Below are positions 24,586 through 33,754 of a DNA stretch of 53,262 nucleotides, in pieces. The notes below the pieces were generated by a model, which ran no database searches, was not told where the DNA came from, and saw nothing but the letters and a program-made list of their open reading frames with translations. Positions within the stretch are counted from its first letter, which is position 1. The number at the start of each line of letters is the position of its first letter. Source of the DNA: JAGMES01 sp023128035 (GTDB lineage: Bacteria; Bacillota; Halanaerobiia; DY22613); contig DAOVRZ010000024.1 in NCBI GenBank assembly GCA_030627905.1, positions 1-53,262 of the forward strand, in the 5' to 3' direction. The translations under genes and the position numbers were made by a program.

Positions 24586-25641
24586 TTATTTTTTTCTTCT
24601 GCGTAAAAAAGCTGGGATATCTAAATCATCATCACCAAATGAGCGAATATCTAATTCTTCTTCAAATTCTTTTACATTTGCTCGTACATTTTGATCAAAA
24701 CCAGTTGCTATTACAGTTACTTGAATTTCATCACTCAAATTTTCATCAATTACTGCTCCAAGAATAATATTTGCATCAGGGTCGGCTACTTCAGAAATAA
24801 TACGCACAGCATCATTTGCTTCATGTAATCCTAAGTCAATTCCTCCAGTTATATTCAGAAGAACCCCTTTAGCCCCGTCAATGGACGCTTCTAATAATGG
24901 AGAAGCAATAGCCATATTAGTAGCTTCTACTGCCCGATTCTCTCCTTTACCAGTACCGATACCCATCAAAGCAGAACCAGCATCAGTCATAACCGTTTTT
25001 ACATCAGCAAAGTCTAAATTAATTAAACCAGTCTGAGTGATCAAATTGGAGATACCTTGTACACCTTGCCGTAAAACATCATCTGCTGTTTTAAAAGCAT
25101 CCAATATTGAGGTTTGTTTTTCTACAACCTGGAGAAGACGATCATTAGGGATAACAATCAATGTATCAACTTTACTTTTTAAATTTACAATCCCGCGGTC
25201 GGCTTTTTCCATCCGTTGTCGCCCCTCAACAGTTAATGGCTTTGTAACAACAGCAACAGTAAGTGCTCCAGTTTCTTTTGCAATTTCTGCAACTATAGGA
25301 GCAGCACCAGTTCCTGTTCCACCACCCATTCCTGCAGTAATAAAAATCATATCTGCACCAGTAATAGCTTCTTTGAGGTCTTCTCTACTTTCTTCAGCGG
25401 CTTTCTCGCCGATTTCAGGGTTTGCACCTGCTCCTAGCCCTTTGGTTAACTTCTCGCCAATCTGTAATGCTGTATCCGCTTTAGAAGCAATTAAAGCTTG
25501 AGCATCTGTATTGATGGCTAAAAACTCCACTCCCAATAATCCCTCTGCAATCATTCGATTGATAGCATTGCTTCCACCGCCACCAACACCGATTACTTTT
25601 ATGTTTGCAAACTGTCGCATTTCAGCTCCGAATTCAAACAT
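24586..25641 (-). CDS. ftsZ: cell division protein FtsZ
   Basis: FtsZ is the tubulin-like GTPase of the division ring. The GTP-binding signature GGGTGTGAAP is at residues 106-115 and the synergy-loop region is intact. The C-terminal peptide DDDLDIPAFLRRRKK is the usual docking tail for FtsA and other partners. Length is 351 residues. ATG at 25641 follows GGAGGG by about ten bases. It is separated from ftsA by a 167-base gap with a three-hairpin element and is followed by a terminator. Confidence 0.97.
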   Translation of the reverse strand: MFEFGAEMRQFANIKVIGVGGGGSNAINRMIAEGLLGVEFLAINTDAQALIASKADTALQIGEKLTKGLGAGANPEIGEKAAEESREDLKEAITGADMIFITAGMGGGTGTGAAPIVAEIAKETGALTVAVVTKPLTVEGRQRMEKADRGIVNLKSKVDTLIVIPNDRLLQVVEKQTSILDAFKTADDVLRQGVQGISNLITQTGLINLDFADVKTVMTDAGSALMGIGTGKGENRAVEATNMAIASPLLEASIDGAKGVLLNITGGIDLGLHEANDAVRIISEVADPDANIILGAVIDENLSDEIQVTVIATGFDQNVRANVKEFEEELDIRSFGDDDLDIPAFLRRRKK

Positions 25642-25693
25642 GAAATCAGTTCCCTCCTGACATTATGTGATACTTCTTAGTTTATCTTTTGAG

Positions 25694-25795
25694 TTAAGAC
25701 CCCCACTTCTATAAGTGGTGGGAATTGTTTTAAATCTTCAGTGGGGGTAGAATCCCCTACTGAAGCCCCTATGTTCAGCTTTAGCTGGACGAGTT
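25694..25795. other. three-hairpin element between ftsA and ftsZ, resembling an IS200/IS605-type end
   Basis: Three consecutive hairpins are visible: 25700-25722 (CCACTT/AAGTGG with loop CTAT), 25736-25765 (CTTCAGT...ACTGAAG with an inner GGGG/CCCC), and 25773-25790 (GTTCAGCT/AGCTGGAC with a TT loop). There is no coding potential. The pattern resembles non-coding right ends of IS200/IS605 (tnpB-type) elements as I recall them, so it may be a decayed or minimal palindrome-associated element. It may also be a cis-acting RNA for ftsZ expression. Confidence 0.6.
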
Positions 25796-25808
25796 CACTA
25801 ATCTTTTG

Positions 25809-27089
25809 TTAAAAAAAGTCTTTTACCCAACCGCGTAATCGGTCAAAGAGGTTTTCTAACAGGTTATTTTCTCTAATACTAAAATTTTCTACATGAAAAA
25901 TTTGATTAGAACCATACCGAAGCAATCCAACTGCAGTGGCGAAAGCCGCTGTATTTAAAGAATTTTTATCGTTCTGGAAGCGATAAATATCTTTAGCCAA
26001 AAAATCAACCAATCCATGAATTCCATCAGGAGTTCCTAATCTAACAGGAATATCCAAAATTTCACTCGCCAAATCAAGATTCCCTTCTAACAAAGAAGCT
26101 CCCCCAGTCAATATCGCTCCTGCAGGTAACAGTCCTTCGTAACCTGCTTTAACAATCTCTTTTTGAACCAAAGAAAAAATCTCATACATTCTTGGTTCAA
26201 TTATCTCACATAAGTACTTTCGAGAAATTTGATGACTCCTTTTACCACTAACAGCAAGCACTTCTAGGATCTCCGTTTCAAAAACCTGTTCTATTACTGC
26301 ACAGCCATTTTTTATTTTCAACTCTTCCGCTTTTAATACCGGACATCTAAGACCAACGGCAATATCATTTGTCACATGATCTCCGCCAACTGGTAAAACA
26401 GAAGTATAAGCAATATTACCCTCTTGGAAAATAGCAATATCTGTTGTGCCTCCACCGATATCAATTAAAACAACACCCAACTCCTGTTCATCTTCACTTA
26501 ATACTGCTGAGCTAGCAGCAAGTGGTTCTAAAACCACATTATCCTCTGAAACAGAAATTCCTGCTTTTTTCACACTTTTAATCAAATTTTGTATTGAAGT
26601 AGTCGAACCAGTTACTATATGAGCATCAACCTCTAAACGAGTACCAGACATACCCAAAGGATCTTTAATTCCTCGACATCCATCGATTATAAACTCTCTC
26701 GGCAAAACATGAATCACATGACGATTTGGAGGAATATTAATAAATTGAGCCGCTTCCACTACTCGTATAATATCACTATCTTTTATCTCTTTTTCTGATC
26801 CAGTAACAGCCACAACACCACGGCTATTTACCGAATTAATATGAGCACCTGCTATACCAACAAAAGCAGTATCTATTAGAACCCCTGCCATCCTTTCAGC
26901 CTTACTTGCAGCATCCAAAATACTTTTAACCGTCTGATCAATATCGACAACTACACCCTTTCGCAGGCCTATAGAGGGGCTAGTTCCAATTCCAATTACT
27001 TCCAAGATACCATCTTGTGTTATTTCTGCTATGATAACACAAATTTTTGTAGTTCCAATATCCAGCCCAGTGATTACCCTCTTTTGCAT
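25809..27089 (-). CDS. ftsA: cell division protein FtsA
   Basis: FtsA is the actin-like membrane anchor of FtsZ. The phosphate-1 motif GLDIGTTKICVIIAE is near residues 7-21, phosphate-2 is VLIDIGGGTTDIAIF near 204, and the C-terminal amphipathic membrane-targeting helix is LLENLFDRLRGWVKDFF. Length is 426 residues using ATG at 27089; a GTG one codon earlier is also possible. It lies between ftsQ and ftsZ. Confidence 0.95.
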   Translation of the reverse strand: MQKRVITGLDIGTTKICVIIAEITQDGILEVIGIGTSPSIGLRKGVVVDIDQTVKSILDAASKAERMAGVLIDTAFVGIAGAHINSVNSRGVVAVTGSEKEIKDSDIIRVVEAAQFINIPPNRHVIHVLPREFIIDGCRGIKDPLGMSGTRLEVDAHIVTGSTTSIQNLIKSVKKAGISVSEDNVVLEPLAASSAVLSEDEQELGVVLIDIGGGTTDIAIFQEGNIAYTSVLPVGGDHVTNDIAVGLRCPVLKAEELKIKNGCAVIEQVFETEILEVLAVSGKRSHQISRKYLCEIIEPRMYEIFSLVQKEIVKAGYEGLLPAGAILTGGASLLEGNLDLASEILDIPVRLGTPDGIHGLVDFLAKDIYRFQNDKNSLNTAAFATAVGLLRYGSNQIFHVENFSIRENNLLENLFDRLRGWVKDFF

Positions 27090-27162
27090 CACTTACTGCC
27101 CCCCTTTCTTTGAATCACCCTTCATAAAATGATTCAACAAGAAACTTTAATCTCCTCTTTTT

Positions 27163-27906
27163 TTAATATTTTTCTATAGGTATAGAGAAAGATTTAGTAG
27201 TTTCTGCATCTATAAAACGAATAACAGGCTTTTTCTCATAGTTAAATTTGATATAATCAAGTTTGTCAAGTACAGTTTCTAAATTTTCCCATATTTTTTC
27301 TAGTATTTGTATATTTTTTTTCAGATTTACTGGTTGTCCAAAATTAATAGTTCCTTTAGAACGTAATGTAACAATAATTTCTCCCCCTTGATAACTAACC
27401 TTACTCATCTTGTCTTGCATAAATAATAAAGCTTCTAGCAAAAATATTATATTATTTAAATCATCAGTCATCTCTATATGAGTTCCTATAATTTTCGAAT
27501 TTAATCCCTCCATGATAGGAAGACGCGAAATTTCTTTTGTAGTAAAAGTTTCTAAAATCTGTCCATCCTGGTCAAGTTCAATCCACCTACCATCTTCTGT
27601 AAAAATCAACATTAAACCAGTTCTTTCATTTATCTGAATCACTATTTGATCAGGGAAATTTCGTTCAAATTTTATTCCTTTAATTCGAACATAGTTCATC
27701 AATCTATTTACAACTTCCCGACCTGGAACCAAAAAAAGATTCTGTCCTTTGGATATTCCAGATATTTCAATTATCTGCTCTGTCGTTAAAATTTCATTTC
27801 CAACCACTAAAATTTCTTTAATCTCAAAATAAGAGGAGTGCATAATTAAAACGATTCCAATGATCAATAACAACAAAGTTGACAAAATAAATATTCCTTT
27901 TTTCAT
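27163..27906 (-). CDS. ftsQ: cell division protein FtsQ/DivIB
   Basis: FtsQ/DivIB is a single-pass division protein that links FtsL and FtsB/DivIC to the septal synthase. There is one transmembrane helix (about 4-22), a POTRA domain (about 26-94: FEIKEILVVGNEILTTEQI) and a beta domain beyond. Length is 247 residues. ATG at 27906 follows GAGAGGGGTG. It is in the standard dcw position between murA and ftsA. Confidence 0.9.
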   Translation of the reverse strand: MKKGIFILSTLLLLIIGIVLIMHSSYFEIKEILVVGNEILTTEQIIEISGISKGQNLFLVPGREVVNRLMNYVRIKGIKFERNFPDQIVIQINERTGLMLIFTEDGRWIELDQDGQILETFTTKEISRLPIMEGLNSKIIGTHIEMTDDLNNIIFLLEALLFMQDKMSKVSYQGGEIIVTLRSKGTINFGQPVNLKKNIQILEKIWENLETVLDKLDYIKFNYEKKPVIRFIDAETTKSFSIPIEKY

Positions 27907-27927
27907 CCCTACACCCCTCTCTTTTTC

Positions 27928-29184
27928 TTAATCTATCAACTTTTTAATTTTACCACCTATATGAATTAATTTTTCCACAAGTTTTTCATAACCTCGTTCA
28001 ATATGTTCACCACTATAAATAGTAGTTGTGCCATCTGCTATCAATCCCGCAATTATTAAAGCTGCCCCAGCTCGTAAATCAGTAGCTTCAACTGAAGCAC
28101 CTGTAATTTGTGAAACACCATTAACAATAGCTGTATGACCTTCAATTCGAATATTAGCTCCCATTCTAACTAGTTCCTCTGCGTGTTTAAATCGATTCTC
28201 AAAGATTGTTTCTGTAATTATACTAGTTCCATCAGCAACAGCCAATGCTGTCATCATTTGAGCTTGCAAATCAGTGGGAAATCCTGGATAAGGAAGAGTT
28301 TTTATCTCCAATGCATTCATCCGCTGATTTCCCTTTACATGGATCGTATCATTTTCGCATGATACCTGAACACCAGATTCATTTAATTTAGCGATAAGAG
28401 CTTCTACATGTTCAGGAATCGTATTTTCAATTACTAGATTACCACCTGTAGTGGCAGCCAAAATCATATATGTTCCTGTTTCAATTCGATCTGGGATAAT
28501 CGTGTACTCAGTGGTATGTAGTTTTTGTACTCCTTCGATCTTAATCATATCTGTACCTGCACCTCTAACCTTTGCACCCATCTGATTTAAAAAATTCTGC
28601 AAATCTACAATCTCAGGCTCTTTAGCACAGTTACGAATCCACGTTGTACCCTTAGCTAATACTGCTCCCATCATGAGATTTTCAGTAGCCCCAACACTTG
28701 GGAAATCTAAATGGATTTCTCGACCCAAAAGTTCTCCTTTTACCTCACCAATTATAAAACCATGCCCTTCTGTAAATTCTGTATTCAATTCTTTTAATCC
28801 TTTTATATGCCAATTTATAGGACGAGGTCCGATACTACAACCCCCAGGTTGAGATATTGTTACTTTTCCAAACCTTCCTAGCAATGGACCCATTAAAAAA
28901 ACTGTTGCTCTCATTTTACGCATAAGGTTATCAGGAATTTCATATACATTAATGTTTGAAGTATCTACTTCCAATGTATTTTCTTCAAATTTAATTATCG
29001 CACCTAAATGACGCAAAACTTCAATCATTACTTCCACATCTTTCAAACGTGGAACATCATGAATAATATTCTTACCATTAGAAAGTACGGTTGCAGCTAG
29101 GATTGGCAAAACTGAATTTTTAGATCCACTAATCCTAACAGTTCCCTCTAATCTGTGACCACCTGTGATTTCGTATTTTAACAT
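27928..29184 (-). CDS. murA: UDP-N-acetylglucosamine 1-carboxyvinyltransferase
   Basis: MurA transfers enolpyruvate to UDP-GlcNAc, the first committed step of peptidoglycan synthesis. The catalytic Cys116 is in SQPGGCSIGPRP and the Lys22-Asn23 pair (SGSKNS) is present, so it should be fosfomycin-sensitive. Length is 418 residues. ATG at 29184 overlaps the murB stop by 7 bases, so the two are coupled. Confidence 0.96.
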   Translation of the reverse strand: MLKYEITGGHRLEGTVRISGSKNSVLPILAATVLSNGKNIIHDVPRLKDVEVMIEVLRHLGAIIKFEENTLEVDTSNINVYEIPDNLMRKMRATVFLMGPLLGRFGKVTISQPGGCSIGPRPINWHIKGLKELNTEFTEGHGFIIGEVKGELLGREIHLDFPSVGATENLMMGAVLAKGTTWIRNCAKEPEIVDLQNFLNQMGAKVRGAGTDMIKIEGVQKLHTTEYTIIPDRIETGTYMILAATTGGNLVIENTIPEHVEALIAKLNESGVQVSCENDTIHVKGNQRMNALEIKTLPYPGFPTDLQAQMMTALAVADGTSIITETIFENRFKHAEELVRMGANIRIEGHTAIVNGVSQITGASVEATDLRAGAALIIAGLIADGTTTIYSGEHIERGYEKLVEKLIHIGGKIKKLID

Positions 29185-30041
29185 TGAATCACTTCCTTTT
29201 CAGACAATAGGCACAATCCATCACGTGATTTCAAATCTTTATCTTTAACTATTTGTTTAACTCTATCAATAAGTTTTAGAACATCCTGATATGTTGCATC
29301 TCCAAGATTAGTTACATAACCATTACCTATACCCAAAAGTGCGGCTTTTCCTATCCGCAAACCAGATAGTTTTTTGTCAACAAATAGACTTGTTAAATCT
29401 CCTTCAGATGTTAGAAAAATTGGACCAGCCATCGGCAATCTCGTTTGGGCCAAAAAATCACATTCAGCCTGACGTCTTTCTATCTCTAAATTCATCTCGT
29501 CTCGATCTCCTGGTCTCAATTGAAATACAACCTCTACCACTACCCTTTGGTTAAAAAATCCTTTATCAAAAATCTGTGATGGTTCAATAAAACGGGTTAG
29601 ACAACCATCAGGTTCCATTACATAGAGCTCATTAATAAGGTGATCCAGATAAGGCTTTTGAGAGAGCCCCATCCGAATCAACCATCCTCCAACGGTTGAA
29701 GCCAATCCCCACCAGTTTTCAAGTCCATTTAGACCACGAGCCAAAGCTTGCCGAATAAGAGTAGGCATAGTTGCGCCAGCTCCCACATAAATACGGTTTT
29801 TTTCAAATCGAATATGATTTAACACATTAACCAACTTGATTATTATCCCATCATATCCTTTGGAAGATACTATTATGGAAGAACCATTACCTATCACTTT
29901 AAAAGGCATCTTCTTTCTCCCACTTAAAACCACCGCTTGGCGCAAATCTTCAATTCTATTAGGGATCATAAACAAACTTGCTGGCCCTCCAATTCTTAAC
30001 CCCGTATGATATTTTAAGAGCTCTTTTTTGCGAATCTCCAT
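29178..30041 (-). CDS. murB: MurB-family protein lacking the usual catalytic residues
   Basis: By position and fold this is the UDP-N-acetylenolpyruvoylglucosamine reductase of the cluster. FAD-domain motifs are kept: LRIGGPASLF (15-24), VIGNGSSIIVSSKGYDGIII (49-68) and GLNGLENWWGLASTVGG (103-119). But the catalytic parts have drifted. The MNAG segment after TVGG reads WLIRMGLSQ. The YR.S arginine motif is missing around 153-162. The proton-donating serine of the AGS.F.NP motif is Pro207 (AGPIF). The C-terminal glutamate region reads RDGLCLLSEKE. The frame is intact over 287 residues and coupled to murA, so it is expressed. It is either a pseudoenzyme with another MurB elsewhere, or a very divergent reductase. 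Confidence 0.8.
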   Translation of the reverse strand: MEIRKKELLKYHTGLRIGGPASLFMIPNRIEDLRQAVVLSGRKKMPFKVIGNGSSIIVSSKGYDGIIIKLVNVLNHIRFEKNRIYVGAGATMPTLIRQALARGLNGLENWWGLASTVGGWLIRMGLSQKPYLDHLINELYVMEPDGCLTRFIEPSQIFDKGFFNQRVVVEVVFQLRPGDRDEMNLEIERRQAECDFLAQTRLPMAGPIFLTSEGDLTSLFVDKKLSGLRIGKAALLGIGNGYVTNLGDATYQDVLKLIDRVKQIVKDKDLKSRDGLCLLSEKEVIQC

Positions 30042-30042
30042 A

Positions 30043-31431
30043 TCACGTAATCCTTAAAGAAAGACCTGAACCACTTAAAATTTTCAACAACTCTTCTCCA
30101 ACTTGATAAATATCCCCAGCTCCCAATGTAATTACTAAGTCTCCAGGCTGAACTATATCAGATAAGTATTCAGCTATACCCTCAAGATTAGAAAAATATT
30201 TAACCGGTCTGTTCTCATATTGCTCAGTTAATTGAGCTAAGTCATGACCATCAACACCTTTTATTGGTTTTTCACCAGCACTATATATCCCAGTCATAAT
30301 TATTGTATCTGCGTCAGAAAAAGATTTACTAAAATCATCTTTTAAGTGTAAAGTCCTAGAATAACGATGTGGTTGAAATATTGCAATCACTCTATTCTTT
30401 CCACGTTGCTTAGCTGCTTTTAAAGACATCTTAATCTCTGTAGGATGATGGGCATAATCATCTACTACTAAGACATCATTAACAAGCCCCTTCTTCTCAA
30501 AACGTCGATGTACACCTTTAAATTGGCCAAGATACTGAGCAATCTCATCAAAAGAATACCCTAAATAAAATCCGACAGCTACAGCAGCAAGACTGTTATA
30601 CACATTATGTAGTCCTGGAACTTGAAGAATCAATTGACCCTGCAGACTACCTTTATAATACACTTCAACTTCTGTATGTTGAGGGAAAAATTTTGTATCT
30701 TTCATTTGTACCACACAATCATCACGAGAACCATAAGTCATTAAATTTGCATCATCAGCATTTACCAATGAACGGATTACAGGATCATCCCAGCAAACAA
30801 TTTTAACTCCATTAGATGGAACCTTTTCTAAAAACTTAATAAAAGTATCTTTTAAATTTTCTTCTGTTCCATAATAATCCATATGATCTGACTCAATATT
30901 TGTAACTACCGATACCAAAGGTTCAAAATACAAAAAAGATCCATCGCTTTCATCTGCTTCAGTGATCAGATATTCCCCTTGACCCAACTTAGCATTGCCA
31001 CCTATGTCGTTTAACTCTCCGCCTATTAAGACTGTTGGATCCAATCCGATTTTATCCAATAGCAAAGAAACCATCGATGTTGTTGTAGTTTTACCATGAG
31101 TCCCTGCAATAGCAATTCCCTTTTTATAATTCATCAGTCTAGCTATCATTTGAGCACGTTTAACAATCGGAATCCCTAATTCTCGTGCTTTCATTAATTC
31201 AACATTGGTTGGCGGGATAGCCGCCGTTACTACTACTTCATCTGGATTTTTTAGATTAACTTCATCATGGCCAACAAAGACCTGGGCACCTTTCTTTTCT
31301 AAATCCCTTAATAATGGAGAATCTTTTAAATCAGAGCCTGATACCTCAAATCCCAGATCAAGCAAAATACTGGCAATTCCACTCATAGAAATACCACCAA
31401 TACCAATAAAATGAATCTTTTTGGTATCCAT
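30043..31431 (-). CDS. murC: UDP-N-acetylmuramate--L-alanine ligase
   Basis: MurC adds L-alanine to UDP-MurNAc. The N-terminal Rossmann motif is FIGIGGISMSGIA (8-20) and the ATP loop IAGTHGKTTTT is at 108-118. Length is 462 residues. ATG at 31431 has AAGGAG eight bases before it; the longer frame adds a non-family leader. It is followed one base later by murB. Confidence 0.95.
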   Translation of the reverse strand: MDTKKIHFIGIGGISMSGIASILLDLGFEVSGSDLKDSPLLRDLEKKGAQVFVGHDEVNLKNPDEVVVTAAIPPTNVELMKARELGIPIVKRAQMIARLMNYKKGIAIAGTHGKTTTTSMVSLLLDKIGLDPTVLIGGELNDIGGNAKLGQGEYLITEADESDGSFLYFEPLVSVVTNIESDHMDYYGTEENLKDTFIKFLEKVPSNGVKIVCWDDPVIRSLVNADDANLMTYGSRDDCVVQMKDTKFFPQHTEVEVYYKGSLQGQLILQVPGLHNVYNSLAAVAVGFYLGYSFDEIAQYLGQFKGVHRRFEKKGLVNDVLVVDDYAHHPTEIKMSLKAAKQRGKNRVIAIFQPHRYSRTLHLKDDFSKSFSDADTIIMTGIYSAGEKPIKGVDGHDLAQLTEQYENRPVKYFSNLEGIAEYLSDIVQPGDLVITLGAGDIYQVGEELLKILSGSGLSLRIT

Positions 31432-31525
31432 CCACTTCACTCCTTTACGTACCCAGAACTGCCACATATCTCATCTTATGCAGCCCCTTAGATTATGTGC
31501 AAATATTTTTTGCTTGTCCATTACA

Positions 31526-32626
31526 TTAGTTTAATATTTCCCTTACTATCTGAATTATTCTTTTATCTGCATCAGGTCTTCCCATCTTTAAACTGGCCTC
31601 TTTCATTCTCTCTATCATGCCTCGAGTTGTAAAAATCTCGTCGATTTTTTCAGCTAAACTGACCCCGGTTAACTCACTATCTAAAATCATCCGGGCTGCT
31701 CCAGCTTTCTCTAATGCACGGGCATTATGCTCTTGATGATTTTCTGTAGAATAAGGAAAAGGTATCAAAATTGCTGGAATTCCCCTTGCCGTCATCTCAG
31801 CAAGAGTAATCGCACCTGCCCGCCCGATAATTAAATCACTTACAGCATAAGCATCTTCTATATGGTAAAGATATTCTTTCAGTTGTATCCTTGACCCAAG
31901 GTGCAATTTTCCTTCCTCAATCCACTTTAATTGTTTCTGATAATCGCGCTTTCCTGTTACGTGAATCAATTGGATATCAGAATTTTTATTAACATAATCA
32001 TAAAAACCCAGCATAGTTTTATTTAAACTGGTTGCACCACCACTCCCACCAAAAGCCAGAATTGTCCTCTTGCCAGAATTTAGTTGTAAATTTCTATATC
32101 CTTCTTCTCTGTTTCTGTTTAAAATCTCTTTCCTTATAGGATTACCCGTATGAATAATTTTTTTTGATTTAAAATATTTTTTTGATTCATCAAAGCTAAG
32201 AGCAATTTGACTTACATGATTGCCAATCAATCGATTGGTCAATCCAGGATAAGCATTTTGTTCATGAATCAATGTAGGCTTTTTCAACAAAACTGCTGCC
32301 AACATTACAGGGCCAGAAACAAATCCCCCAGTTCCAATCACCATATCTGGCTTGAAACGCCTGATAATATTTATTGCCTGAATAACACCAGAAACAGTCT
32401 TAAGCACAGTCTTGACATTTTTCAAGGTCAATTTACGACTAAGTCCTTCTGCACTGACAAATTCAATCTTGTAACCCGCTCTAGGAACAATATCTTTTTC
32501 CATACCTGATTCTGTTCCGATATACAATATCTCTGCTTCGTCAAACTCCATTTTTAATCCCTGAGCAATCGAAAGAGCGGGATAAATATGTCCTCCTGTT
32601 CCACCACCAGTGATAATAAACTTCAT
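31526..32626 (-). CDS. murG: lipid II synthase (UDP-GlcNAc:lipid I GlcNAc transferase)
   Basis: MurG converts lipid I to lipid II at the inner membrane face. GT28-family motifs are GGGTGGHIYPALSIA near the start, FGGSGGATSLN, and GRAGAITLAEMTARGIP with IPFPYSTENHQEHNA in the UDP-binding domain. Length is 366 residues. ATG at 32626 is preceded by GGAGTGG. It lies between ftsW and murC. Confidence 0.95.
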   Translation of the reverse strand: MKFIITGGGTGGHIYPALSIAQGLKMEFDEAEILYIGTESGMEKDIVPRAGYKIEFVSAEGLSRKLTLKNVKTVLKTVSGVIQAINIIRRFKPDMVIGTGGFVSGPVMLAAVLLKKPTLIHEQNAYPGLTNRLIGNHVSQIALSFDESKKYFKSKKIIHTGNPIRKEILNRNREEGYRNLQLNSGKRTILAFGGSGGATSLNKTMLGFYDYVNKNSDIQLIHVTGKRDYQKQLKWIEEGKLHLGSRIQLKEYLYHIEDAYAVSDLIIGRAGAITLAEMTARGIPAILIPFPYSTENHQEHNARALEKAGAARMILDSELTGVSLAEKIDEIFTTRGMIERMKEASLKMGRPDADKRIIQIVREILN

Positions 32627-32645
32627 CTTCACCACTCCAGTCATT

Positions 32646-33737
32646 CTACAGATCCCGAGCATACCGGGATATATTCAATAATATTCCTACTGCTGAAAGC
32701 ATAATACACAAAGATGAACCTCCATAGCTAATAAAAGGTAGAGTTATCCCAGTAACAGGCATTGAACCTGTTACTACAGCTATATTGATAAATGCTTGCA
32801 AAATTATCATTGAAGTCAAGCCAACAGCTAGTAGTGAACCAAAAAGATCCTCACATCGCAGGGCAATCTGAAATCCCCGCCAGCCCAGTAAAAAGAATAA
32901 TAATAAAACAAAACAAGTTCCCACTAATCCTAGTTCTTCTCCAAGGACCGCAAAGATAAAATCTGTATTTGCCTCAGGAAGATAATAAAACTTTTGCTTA
33001 CTTTGCCCAAAGCCCATTCCGAAAATTCCTCCAGAACCCAAAGCATATAGAGACTGAATAATATGATAACCTTTATCTAATGGATCAGCCCATGGATCAA
33101 GAAAAGAAAGCAAACGAGCTTTCCGATAGGCATATTTTTCAGAAAAAATAAAATACAAAAATCCTGGTGTAACCATCGTACATAATCCACTAAGAATTTT
33201 TAAAGGTACACCTACTGAAAAAATCATTAAAAAGAGTGTTCCACCTAAAGTCGCAGCGGTTCCCAAATCTTCTACTGAAATCAATAAACAGACCAAACCT
33301 CCAATAGCAAGAGGTACAATTAATGTTCGTAATTTTGTTTGCATTTTTTCTGAGTAAGTTGCGAGATAATTTGCTAAAAAGATTACTAAGGCAAATTTAG
33401 CAATATCGGAAGGTTGAAAACGAAAAGATCCAAAGCCCAACCAACGTCTTGATCCATTTACTACAATTCCTATACCAGGAACTAATACTAAACAAAGTCC
33501 AATAACAGAAAAAAGTAAAAGCCATCCACTCATTTTTCGGTATCGTCGATAATCAAACTCGATAAAAAAGATCATTCCAGCAATTCCCACCACTGACCAC
33601 ATCAATTGCCGAAGAAGATATTTAAAACCTGACTGGACTGCACTGGCACTATAAATCATTACAATCCCCATTCCCATAAGAATGATCACCATAATGAAGA
33701 TCAAAATATCAGGCGAGGATCTTTCCATTCTTTTCAT
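32646..33737 (-). CDS. ftsW: SEDS-family glycosyltransferase, FtsW/SpoVE type
   Basis: A 363-residue protein with about ten hydrophobic segments. The SEDS signature is clear: NGSRRWLGFGSFRFQPSDIA, LPEANTDFIFAVLGEELG and TGITLPFISYGGSS. FtsW polymerises septal glycan with a partner class B PBP, here probably the pbpB/spoVD product. A SpoVE-like role in spore cortex is equally possible from sequence. ATG at 33737 has GGGGAGG nine bases upstream; the first in-frame ATG at 33755 overlaps the murD stop. Confidence 0.93.
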   Translation of the reverse strand: MKRMERSSPDILIFIMVIILMGMGIVMIYSASAVQSGFKYLLRQLMWSVVGIAGMIFFIEFDYRRYRKMSGWLLLFSVIGLCLVLVPGIGIVVNGSRRWLGFGSFRFQPSDIAKFALVIFLANYLATYSEKMQTKLRTLIVPLAIGGLVCLLISVEDLGTAATLGGTLFLMIFSVGVPLKILSGLCTMVTPGFLYFIFSEKYAYRKARLLSFLDPWADPLDKGYHIIQSLYALGSGGIFGMGFGQSKQKFYYLPEANTDFIFAVLGEELGLVGTCFVLLLFFLLGWRGFQIALRCEDLFGSLLAVGLTSMIILQAFINIAVVTGSMPVTGITLPFISYGGSSLCIMLSAVGILLNISRYARDL

Positions 33738-33754
33738 CAGTCTATTCCTCCCCA

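Noticed and set aside
25037..25501. 154-codon plus-strand open frame inside ftsZ
   Set aside because: It is the antisense shadow of the highly conserved FtsZ GTPase domain; Ala/Pro/Ser-rich nonsense composition.
27093..27162. TTGAATCA/TGATTCAA hairpin between ftsQ and ftsA
   Set aside because: An 8-bp AT-rich stem with a 12-base loop and no T run; too weak to call a terminator or operator.
29178..30041. murB as a frameshifted pseudogene
   Set aside because: The frame is open from start to stop, length is near normal and motifs of the FAD fold are intact, so loss of catalytic residues is not due to a frame lesion.
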